Shown piece after piece: positions 43,374-52,086 of a stretch of DNA of 64,000 bases. The notes beneath the pieces are model-generated. The model did not search any database. It saw nothing but the letters and a program-made list of their open reading frames with translations, and was not told the DNA's origin. The translations under genes and the position numbers were made by a program. The number at the start of each line of letters is the position of its first letter. Position 1 is the first letter of the stretch. Source of the stretch: Laburnicola sp. R22_1 (Eukaryota; Ascomycota; Dothideomycetes; Pleosporales; Didymosphaeriaceae). The stretch covers positions 3,410,001-3,474,000 of the forward strand of contig JACONQ010000001.1 in the NCBI GenBank assembly GCA_014281115.1. The letters are read 5' to 3'.

Positions 43374-44155
43374 AAACGTAGACTTAGCGAGGTTGTTAGC
43401 GTAATCTTTTGTAGTTATCCTTTCTTTACACTCTTTTTGGGCTGTTGGGGAGGGGGCTCTGTCTCCTTTCTTCCCTTGTAATGTAAGAAGAGAACTAAGA
43501 CCTTTGCGCCCTTTCTGTACACGTACATAGTAAAACGCTACAAGGGAAAGCTACTGCATTGTGGCGCTGGAAATTGTAGTGAATTAGGATAAAGAAAGCA
43601 GTGAGTGAGACTGGGTTGGTAGTTATTCTGTTTGGATGCGGGTGTTTTTATTGTAGTGTTAATTTTGATAAAAGGGTTTGTTGGGTTGGTTAGTACCTAG
43701 GTATAGGTAGAGAAGAACCGCTTTTGTCACCACCTTGAAATACGCTTTTCTATGTCCCTAATAGTAGGAGGGATTACTGCGATTATATGTACTCTTTTTA
43801 TTAGACAAACTCTTAGTCGCCCAAAAAAAACCATAGGTAGAGAAAAAGGCGGTATGATAGAAATAGGGATAGTTATCTGGCCGCATGTGTCTGTCTGTCT
43901 GTTTGTGTACCGGGTTTAGAAAAGTATTAGTAGATAAGTTCGTGGTTTTGTGAGGCGTCTTAAAATAATAGGTAGGATGCTACTGATGCGAAAAGAAACA
44001 AAACTGGTGTGGATAGAAGATGAAGCTAAATGGGATGAAAGCATATGTATTCCTGTGGCCTTAATCTTAATCCTTATCTTAAACTTCATCCTACTATTGT
44101 TATTCTTATTACTTACTTACATACTTACTTACTTGTGTGCGTGCATTTACAGCAT
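43374..44155. other. AT-leaning flank of the Copia element
   Basis: No gene recognised; the longest ORF (43950-44273) is Leu/Tyr-rich because of TTA/TAT repeats. Inverted phrases TTCCCTTGTA and TACAAGGGAA occur about 75 bases apart near 43473 and 43550. (CTTA)n-like runs lie near 44110-44135. Confidence 0.3.
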
Positions 44156-44185
44156 AACACGCTTGTTCTCTATCTATTATTATAT

Positions 44186-44367
44186 TGAAAATCTTTGTTG
44201 TGTGGAGATTCTAACTAAGGTCGAGTCCGCACTATACACAGAGAGGAGTAAAACAGGAGGCACTAAAACCTAGTACCTAGCACATAGTGGTAGTAACAAA
44301 ATATACACAAAATAATGATGATTTTGTTGTCGACTTTCTGCACAGCAGCATCGGCGACAGCAGTCAA
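44186..44367 (-). mobile_element. SINE-like short element, copy 2, with 14-bp target duplication
   Basis: 182 bp, gapless match to 34363-34544 with mostly C/T and G/A differences. It is flanked by perfect direct repeats ATCTATTATTATAT (44172-44185 and 44368-44381). Taking out the element plus one repeat restores two adjacent copies of a 30-bp unit that begins AACACGCT and ends TATTATTATAT or CATTATTATAT, so the empty site can be rebuilt. Compared with copy 1 it lacks the last 117 bases on the right, the inferred 5' side. Confidence 0.6.
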
Positions 44368-44381
44368 ATCTATTATTATAT

Positions 44382-44987
44382 AACACGCTCATTCTCTATC
44401 CATTATTATATACCCTCCATAGATCTCGATACTATAACACTAATTAGTCAAGTACACAAAGACAATAGCAAACACATATTTTGTTGTATTCTATCGTATC
44501 AAGGACGACAGAGTATATTTAGGTTTTCTAGGACTAAGTTTCGCAGTCTATGTAATGTTTTTTCTGTGTAAGAACAACTCGTCATTATGGGTTCTATTTG
44601 CTATAGCACGGATTAGGCATATTTGTGTTTCTTTGTGTAATATGCGCATCTTTAGTTTTTACTCTTTGTCGGTTGGCTTGGTTTTGCGTGGTGTCCTAGG
44701 AGGTGGTGGATTATTAGTATACGGGGAAAGGAGAGTTTATGGGGGTTTTAATGTATGTTCAAAGTATCGTCTATGTGGATGGTGTGATGTAATGTAGCTA
44801 ATAGCCCCACTTCCGTATAGAATCAAGCGCTGCTGGGAAATGACTGGTACTCCAGCATTAATATACCATGATTCGGGCGGGAACAAAGTGGCAAGAGGCG
44901 CAATTAACAACCAAATGTGATATGGTACACATGCTCTACTTGATACAGGCATCCTGACTAGCTATTTACAACCCCGCAACCCCCACC
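44382..44987. other. Right border of the AT-rich island
   Basis: AT-rich to about 44780, then returning to normal composition toward the 3' end of the complex I gene. No gene or repeat recognised. Confidence 0.35.
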
Positions 44988-45818
44988 TCACGGCTTCTGG
45001 GTGTTGGTGTGAGCATGAAGTCCGCGCTCAAAGTATGTCCATTGGCCCTCGGGTGCCTGCTCCTCGAGTGGTTCCCAGCTGTGCAGTCCATTAGCTATAT
45101 CTTCCCATGGGTGAGCCACTTTGATACTCACATCTTCGCCTTGACCATGTCATCCACGAGCTTGTGCTCGCCCTCTGCAACCTGGATGACCTCTTCAATC
45201 AAGCCGCCGCCCAGCCTGCTCTCGAGCTCGTTAATCCTGTCTGCGTAAGCATCGACCCTTTGTTGGGACAGAGTGCACCTACGCCTCCTCCGTGTACTGC
45301 GGCTCCGGTGGAATGTTGATGGGGTGCATGGTCCGCTCAGGCTTGTAGTCCTTGTCGCCTTTCATGGCTTTGACGTGCGGTTTCCGCTGCGCCTGGGTGC
45401 GCATGCCCGGCGGGAACACGACGGGTGCCTCGCCATCCCACGCTGCCGCCGAAAGCCGCGGGTCGATGTCTTGGTGCTTGGGCGGGGTGACGTTGGTTCC
45501 GCCAGACGTCTCGGTAAACTTGAAGGCTTCCGGGTCGTCCTGGATCTTGGACTGGATGCTCTCTAGCCACTGGGCCCAGCCCGCGGGTATGGCATCCTGG
45601 ACGACCTTGAGGCGGTGCTTGGTGAGGGCCTCGGTGGCCTGGCGGTATACGGAGGACTCGGGTATCTGCTGCAGCTTGTCGAGGGTGGCGTGGTAGTGGT
45701 AGAGGAGCGTCGAGCGCGGCGACGGGTGCGTGACGAGGCCGGTGAGGCCGGTCGGGGCGCCGGGCTCGAGGAATTTGCCGGGCTTGACGCTGGCGAGGAG
45801 CCGTGCAGCTGCCCTCAT
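44988..45818 (-). CDS. NADH:ubiquinone oxidoreductase (complex I) NDUFA5-type subunit
   Basis: An accessory subunit of mitochondrial complex I, of the 29.9-kDa/B13 family. Three exons, 45818..45283, 45236..45132 and 45078..44988, all in phase, give 243 residues. The start MRAAARLLASVKPGKFLEPG has a presequence look. LTGLVTHPSPRSTLLYHY is the family signature, followed by the helical pair and a longer fungal C-terminus. The second exon supplies INELESRLGGGLIEEVIQVAEGE, and the third gives WEPLEEQAPEGQWTYFERG, all typical of fungal homologues. Stopping at the first-exon stop would lose the conserved end. Length fits the fungal rather than the mammalian (about 116-residue) form. It is divergent from the PDI-like gene, 219 bases apart. 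Confidence 0.93.
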
Positions 45819-46037
45819 GGTGGATGGGGCGGTACGCGGCGGGGTGGGGGTGCAATGGGGGGCAGGACGTGGTGACGGCCCTGTGTGGAGCCCTGGAGCT
45901 GGAGCCCTCACCAGATGGGCACGTGACTGGCACGTGACGGACACTCCTTTCGCATTCTGACCTTCTGTCTTCGCCCCTCAGACGCCCGCCCAACGGACGC
46001 CGCTCGCATTGCCCTTTGACTGCCTGTCGCGGCCGCG
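45819..46037. promoter_or_regulatory. Short bidirectional promoter
   Basis: 219 bases between the divergent ATGs of the complex I subunit and the PDI-like gene; GC-rich, with CACGTGACTGGCACGTGACGG near 45919 (two CACGTGAC motifs 10 bases apart, E-box-like cores). Two identical palindromic cores in such a short space suggest a bHLH or Cbf1-type site, which is an inference. Confidence 0.5.
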
Positions 46038-48263
46038 ATGCGCTCCATCTTCTATTCGCTCTTGTCGCTGGCGACGATTGCCACGACGCTTGCCGTCGCA
46101 CCGCGCGCCTCGTCGCACGACCAAGATGACGACGAGTGGGAAGACGAGGTCGTGGTGGCCGCCACCACCTTCAACGGCCAGACGGTGCCGCCTTTGACCG
46201 AGCTCGGCGTGGACTTGGACGAGGCCATCAGCCATGGAAACTGGTACGGAGCCTAGGCGGACGGACGCAGGCGCCTCTGTACATGCTGACCGCTGCAGGC
46301 TCGTTGAGTACTTCTCGCCCTCGTGCCCGCACTGCATGCGCATGAAGCCGGTATGGCAAACGCTATACGAATTCTACTACACGTCCAAACCGATTACCAC
46401 CTCGCAAGAAACCGACCAAGAGGGCCTCAACTCGTTCACGCGCTGGTACGATTTCAAGTTCGCCAAAGTCGACTGTATAGCCTTCAGAGACGCCTGCTCG
46501 AACCACGATATCGCCGGTTACCCTTCAGTAGTGCAGTACAAGGATGGAAAGGAGGTCGCAAAAAAGGTGGGCGAGCAAAACCTGAAGTCACTGAGCGCCT
46601 GGGTTGAAGAGATCTTGGAGACGATCCGACCGGGCTCGCGTGTCAAGGGTGGTCCAAGGCTGCCCAAAGTCGGTGCGAACTCGGTCGAGACGGGTCCGGA
46701 GACCGAGGGCGAGGCAAAGAAGAAGGAAAAGGAAAAAGAATCAGAGAAAAAGGCTGCAGCATCATCCGAATCCAAGACGAGCAAGCCAACCAAGGCGGTG
46801 AAGTCGCCCAAGAAACCCACATCAACTGCAAATCCTTTGGGTACTTCTGTGCCTCTTGAAGCCGAGTCGTTTGAGAAGCTGGTCATCAACACGCTCGACC
46901 CTTGGTTCATCAAATTCTACGCTCCTTGGTGTCATCACTGCCAGGCAATGGGCCCTAACTGGGCGCATATGGCTCGCGAAATGCAAGGCAAGCTAAACAT
47001 TGGAGAGGTCGACTGCGATGCGAACAAGAAGCTCTGCAAGGATGCGGGTGTCAAGGGCTATCCGACCATTCTTTTCTTCCGCGGAGGCGACCGCACAGAA
47101 TACGGTGGTATGCGCGGGCTGGGAGATTTCATCGACTACGCCAACCAAGCGGTTGCGGCTGGCGAGGGCATCCAGGACGTAGATCTCGCAGCGTTCAAGA
47201 AAATGGAGGAGACGGAAGAAGTCATTTTCGTATACTTTTACGACCACGCAACCACTTCCGAAGACTTCCAGGCATTGGAGCGACTCACTCTCAACTTGGT
47301 CGGCAAGGGCAGGATTGTCAAAACCAACGACAAGGCCATGTCGGAGCGCTTCAAAATCTCTACTTGGCCACGCATGATGGTGTCAAGAGACGGGAAACCT
47401 ACATACTACGGACCCCGCACACCCAAAGAGATGCGCGATTCTCGACAGATGCTGGCCTGGATGAAGTCGGTGTGGTTACCCATCGTCCCGGAAGTCAAGT
47501 CGGACAATGCTCGCCAGATCATGGACGGGAAGCTGGTCGTACTCGCGATTCTCGACCGAGCAAACACGGAGGACTTCGTCGCCGCGAAGCGCGAATTGAA
47601 GAATGCGGCTCTCGAATGGATCGACAAGGAAGACCAAATGTACCAGCTTGAACGCCAAGAGCTGCGCGACGCAAAGCAGCTGCGCATCGAAGAGGCCGAA
47701 GACAAAGACGACCAGCGCGCGCTCCGTGCGGCGAAGAACCTCCGCGTGGACATGAAGGACGTCAAGCGGAGGCAGGTGGGCTTTGCGTGGGTGGACGGCA
47801 TCTTCTGGGAGCGCTGGATCCGCAGCACGTTCGGTATCGATGTCAAAGAGGGGGAGAGGGTCGTCATCCACGACGAACAAGTACGTATTGAATATCCTAC
47901 ACACGACACACACGCATGTCGTGAGTCGAGTCATAATATTAATCATGATGCTAGAACCACCGCTATTGGGACGTCACTGTCAACGGCGAAGCGATCCGCC
48001 CCAGCCGCTCTTCTATCCTAGACACCGTCAAAGAAGTTACTAAGAACCCGCCCTCCATCAGGCCGAAGTCTTCCTCGGGCACTTTCGCCACTTTCTTCCG
48101 CGCCATCCAGAATCACCCTTTTGTCGCTTTTGGGCTGGTGGTTGTTGTTATTGGCGCGGTTACCATGTTTGGGGGGAGGAAGCGCAGAGCTGCGGGTGGG
48201 TACTTTCAGCTTGGTGAGAAGGATGGTTTGTTGGGGGGGAATGGGCTGGCGAAGAACGATTAG
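46038..48263 (+). CDS. ER membrane thioredoxin / PDI-like oxidoreductase
   Basis: A protein-disulfide-isomerase-related membrane protein, comparable to yeast Eps1 and animal TMX3-type proteins. Three exons, 46038..46243, 46299..47880 and 47955..48263, give 698 residues in phase. It has a signal peptide (about 1-20). Thioredoxin domain one has the active site CPHC at residues 78-81, placed just after the first intron. A Lys/Glu/Ser-rich linker (about 185-245) follows. Thioredoxin domain two has CHHC at 280-283 in a classic FYAPWCHHCQ context. Further redox-inactive thioredoxin-like sequence follows, then a charged coiled-coil region (about 525-570), and a single membrane helix (652-668) with an RKRR cytosolic stop-transfer. 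There is no HDEL/KDEL end; retention probably depends on the membrane helix. Confidence 0.9.
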
Positions 48264-49720
48264 GGTGGGGCCGGGGGTGTAGATGGGATGGAGTGAGGTG
48301 CTGGGTGGTGGAGGGGGGCTGGGGCTTGTAATATACCTCTTGGCGCGGCGTTTGGGGCTTTTTTTTTGGTGGTGGGTGAGTAGCATGCCTAAAGGAATTG
48401 GGTTGGGCAGGGAAGGGAAGGGAAACGCAAGGTATGGGATAGGATGGATAAGTGAGCTTTATTTTTTCGTTGTGCTTGTAGGATTGTAAAGATGAGATGT
48501 TTTGGTATGATTGATTGATTTGATTTGTGGGTTGTGTGTGTATTTTTGCCTTTGTGTTTGTAAGAAGGGGAAGTGGAAGGGGAAGGTGGTGTGGTTGTTT
48601 TTGTTATTGGGTGTTTTGGAATTTAAAATTTTTTGGGGGGGAAGGGGGGTTGGATAGGTTAGTAGGTGGTGGTTTAACCTTGCATTAGGGATTAAGTGGT
48701 GTGGGAGGTGAGGTTTATGTGTATGCGTGGACTAGGAGAGAATATATTTTATATCTTTTAGTACATGGTATATAGAAAGAGAGAGAAAGAGGGGAGGGGA
48801 GGGGAGGGGCAGACTAAATAAGTTATAAGAGTTAAAGTATTAGTTGTTAATCTTAGGCTTATATCACAGCGCGTGGGGGGGTCTCTTAAGGGATAGTGTA
48901 TTCAGCGTGGCCATCGTACCGTAACGATATTGCAGCCTGTAGTAACATAGGCTAAATATTAGTCTTTTTACCTATGCACTAACTACTATATATACTATAT
49001 CCTGTCTAGCTATATACAACCGCTATGGGCCGTAATATTATTACAGTACGTTGGCTACGCTAAACTGTGTATTGTATTGCAGGGGTATGTGGGTGGTGGA
49101 GTGGGAGTTTTGTTAGGATAGTGTTTTATTTTATTTTGGTTGCTTTTGGGGTGGGGGGATAGGGATAGGTAAAGATTTTATAATTAGTTCGGGAGTAGGG
49201 GTTGTGGTGTAGAGTGGGATGTAGTGTGTATGTTTATTTCATGCAAGGGTATCTAGCGTTCTCTTTCCAAACAATAACTTAAGTGTAAAATCTTTTTGGG
49301 CTGGTGGTTGTGTCGTGGTGTGATGCCATGGTATACTAGCATGGAGGTGGAATGGGAAACTGCTTTGTGGACGAGTAGGCGGTTGAGTAGCGAGAAGTGC
49401 GACGAAATATCCTATCTAGTTCATTTACACTGCGATACTTCTTCACGTTTCTTTTGCAAGAATATAGGAACAAGAGAACCCACCGAAAGACTGGTAGGAA
49501 CAGGGAGGCAAGTAGAATACATGAGAGCGCGAAGGTAAAGAGCTATATTACTAATAGTAATAAAATACCATGACGCCTTCTATTCCTTCCTTAAAAAACC
49601 ATTCAAGCAGTATACCTCAAGGCCTCCAATACTAAGAACCATCTCTAAACCATCCATGCGATATAGTCTACCCTCTCTTCACCAAATCACAACGCCTCCC
49701 CTTTTCCCCCTACCACCCAT
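48264..49720. other. Gene-free region with G-runs and an AT-rich patch
   Basis: 48264-48720 is strongly G/T-rich on the plus strand with several runs of 4-8 G (for example near 48635-48650). A GAGGGGAGGGG repeat lies at 48785-48815. 48840-49080 is AT-rich and resembles the damaged repeat island. After 49300 the sequence becomes ordinary. No coding gene or identifiable transposon. Confidence 0.4.
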
Positions 49721-50221
49721 TCAACTCCCAAACTCCCAAATATCCCTCTGCCACCCCTCCGTCAACCCCTCATCAGCTCCATATTTCTCCTGCCACTCCG
49801 TAAACCCACCCCTTAGCACTAAAACCCTCTGTTCCTTCTTCTCCTCTTCCTCTTCCACTTTCTTCCCCTTCTCACCCTTCCCCTCTCTCTCACCCCCACC
49901 ACTACCACCAACCCTCTCCCTCTCCCTCAAATACCTCAACGCCGCCCCCGGCCCCCGCTGCTGACTCAACGCACAATGAAAAACAACAACCTCTTTCCCC
50001 TTCAACTCCCGCACCAGCTCCGGCGTGCGGTAATCCAGCTCAGCGCTAGGAACCCACGTGCTGCCGCGGATGTGCCCGCCTACGTGGTCGCTGTCGCGGA
50101 CGTCGATGATGGCTATATTGGGCGGGAGTGCGCCGGTGGGTGAGGCGCGGAGTTCAGAGGCGAGGTCTTCGCGCGTTATGTAGGTTAGGGAGGCGAGTGT
50201 TGGGCCCGTTGGGGTGGTCAT
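49721..50221 (-). CDS. Rhodanese / Cdc25-like phosphatase-arsenate reductase (Ibp1/Arc2 type)
   Basis: A single rhodanese domain of the small Cdc25-like class, 166 residues. Features in order: YITREDLASEL, the IAIIDVRDSDHVGGHIRGS segment, then the active loop HCALSQQRGP, a HCx5R phosphatase/arsenate-reductase signature with Cys and Arg in place. The C-terminal helix and GGFTEWQ follow. Between the active loop and the last strand there is a Glu/Lys/Gly-rich insertion of about 30 residues absent from compact relatives and encoded by purine-rich DNA. The start was taken at 50221; the frame is open to 50530 but with no family-like sequence. Role: probably a cytosolic or nuclear phosphatase or arsenate reductase. 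Confidence 0.85.
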   Translation of the reverse strand: MTTPTGPTLASLTYITREDLASELRASPTGALPPNIAIIDVRDSDHVGGHIRGSTWVPSAELDYRTPELVRELKGKEVVVFHCALSQQRGPGAALRYLRERERVGGSGGGEREGKGEKGKKVEEEEEKKEQRVLVLRGGFTEWQEKYGADEGLTEGWQRDIWEFGS

Positions 50222-50681
50222 TTTGGGGGCGTGGGAAGGGGCAGACTGTGTGTTGTGTGCGTGCGTGGATTGGAGGGCGCGTTTGTGTGTGTGTGTGATG
50301 GCGGTTTTTTTTGTCGACGGTAGTGAGGGAGGACGTTGGGGAGAGATAGCTGCGTGTAGGGGTTTTATAGGAGGCTTTTCGTTTGTCGGGGGGAGTAAAC
50401 GCAATAAAGAGATCTGTTGGAGAAGAATCGAGAGCTTGGTGTTTACGAAGGACCCCGCTAGTGGGGCAGATGCGATCCACAGATTGCGCGAGTGCACGTG
50501 AAAACCCTCCATCCATGGATGGGTAGGCATCTCACTATGTATCCACTTCCCAATTGCAGATACACAGATACACTTTTTCCTTCACGTCTCCAACAACACA
50601 AGGACTAAAATCGACATTTGAAAAAAACCGGCTTACGCAATTCAATACATACATACCAATCTGACCACTACCCCTCCCCCT
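50222..50681. promoter_or_regulatory. Upstream region of the rhodanese gene, 3' flank of the isomerase gene
   Basis: No gene recognised; holds TG-rich repeats (TGTGTGTGTGTG) at 50284-50297. Confidence 0.35.
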
Positions 50682-51197
50682 CTAACAAGAAGAGCCCTTC
50701 GTAGTCTCCGCCCGCAACGCCTTATAATTCTTCTCCTCATGCTCCATAATAGCCCTCACCTTCGCCGCACTCGCACTACTCGTATCGAACCGATACCCCA
50801 ACCACTCCTTGGCCAACCTCCGCGCCAACTCGAGCCCAATCACGCGCTCCCCCATGCACAGCACCTGCGCATCATTACTCAGTATCGCCCTCTCCACGCT
50901 GAAGCTATCGTGCGCCGTGACGGCCCTGATGCCAGGGACTTTGTTCGCAGAGATGGCGACGCCGAGACCGGTGCCGCATATCAGGATGGCGCGGTCGGCC
51001 TTGCCTTCTGTGACGAGCTTCGCGGCGTCGACGGCGATGTGCGGATAGGCTGTTTTGTCGGTATTTTGGGGGACGCCGACGTCGGTGACGGAGGCGACGC
51101 GTGGGTCGGCGTTGAGGTCTTTGATGATGGCCTTCTTGTACGAGACGCCGGCTTCATCGCAGCCGATGGCGATGCGGAGGGGTTGCTCCGAGGCCAT
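50682..51197 (-). CDS. RpiB/LacA/LacB-type sugar-phosphate isomerase
   Basis: Converts ribose-5-phosphate to ribulose-5-phosphate or isomerises a related tetrose/hexose phosphate. 171 residues, single exon. It has the [10 protein letters not shown] start, the [13 protein letters not shown] phosphate/active-site segment with the catalytic Cys of the RpiB class, the [11 protein letters not shown] segment with the His and Arg, and the end [15 protein letters not shown]. Length matches the fungal RpiB-type family. No targeting signal. Its ATG lies only 20 bases after the stop of another ORF on the same strand, so its leader is either very short or part of a joint transcript. Confidence 0.9.
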   Translation of the reverse strand: MASEQPLRIAIGCDEAGVSYKKAIIKDLNADPRVASVTDVGVPQNTDKTAYPHIAVDAAKLVTEGKADRAILICGTGLGVAISANKVPGIRAVTAHDSFSVERAILSNDAQVLCMGERVIGLELARRLAKEWLGYRFDTSSASAAKVRAIMEHEEKNYKALRAETTKGSSC

Positions 51198-51216
51198 GTC
51201 TTTGCGTGTAGGCGGT

Positions 51217-51566
51217 TTAGGGATCGCTGATATCGTACTGGTCTTCGATCTTCTTGGTCGGCTTCTTGTGCACTTTTACTGTTCGGCTACCCGTTCCTTT
51301 TTCTTCCTTGTTGACTTCGCCGTGGACTTCTCCCTCAACGCTATGGACTTTCTTCCCAGTACCCTCAATTACACCCTCGACCGTCCGGTTAACCGCCTGT
51401 TCAAACGGCTGGTTACCAAAGAGAAACTGGTGTTTCCGACTGTAGGTCCTGAGCTTTCCAAAACCTTGACCTTATCTTTGTCTTCTTTGTTGTGGTCTTC
51501 GACACGTTGATAGATATGATCGGCTTCGGAGTCGAGATTGAGAGAAAAGAGAGCGCGCTTGGGCAT
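51217..51566 (-). pseudogene. Small Lys/Glu-rich gene with an apparent frameshift
   Basis: The frame from ATG 51566 reads MPKRALFSLNLDSEADHIYQ and then about 45 more codons to a stop at 51371-51369. A second frame, open from about 51469 to the TAA at 51219-51217, gives about 84 codons of protein-like sequence (GKLRTYSRKHQFLFGNQPFEQ..., ending [10 protein letters not shown]). The two frames join if one base is missing near 51469 (KDK then GQGF). Splicing could also join them but would need a 35-base intron with no branch site, which is implausible. Hence it is a frameshifted gene, a sequence error or a rare recoding event. The function is unknown; the second frame does not resemble a known domain to me. 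Confidence 0.4.
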
Positions 51567-52086
51567 TGTACGGGGGCTGTTGTGTATTAAATGATGTCAA
51601 ATGGGATGGTGGGGCGACGACGACGACAGTGGCACGGGCGCCGGCACGAGCACTTTGGATGAGCGGAGCTGTTCTTGATCAGGCATTCCGGCCGTTGCTG
51701 CCCCGCCACCACCGCAGCGTGGAGTCCGCCTCGTCACGTTGTAGGCATGAGTGGCCCTCGACGCGAGCTGATTCGCATCGAGGACGGCTAAGCGGAGAGT
51801 AGAGGAGTAGTGTTCGGCTCTTGCTGGTAGAAGAATCGCACATGAATATTTTGTTGCTGCATGACAACCATGGTATATAGAAACCTGAGACTGGGAAACG
51901 GTCATCCAGCGACGTACCCAAACAAAAATAATCTCGTTAAACCTGGTATCCGAACAATGCCCCTGCTATACCACCTCGATTAACGCCCTTCTACATTAAG
52001 CCCCGCGGTTGAAGTAGGATTATTTTCCGGGACAGCTCATATCGTCGCTCCATGGTTGGAATTAAAAGATATAAATTATGAGCCTA
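51567..52086. other. Intergenic region
   Basis: Mixed sequence with an ORF fragment on each strand, no domain. It holds the 5' flank of the frameshifted small gene and the 3' flank of the Zn2Cys6 regulator. Confidence 0.35.

Noticed and set aside
34349..44381. The two 186-bp repeats as LTRs of one 10-kb retrotransposon
   Set aside because: Each copy has its own, different 14-bp flanking duplication, and the DNA between them is made of other complete elements with their own boundaries.
45337..46101. 254-codon minus-strand ORF across the divergent promoter
   Set aside because: Another frame of the complex I subunit exon, extended through GC-rich promoter sequence.
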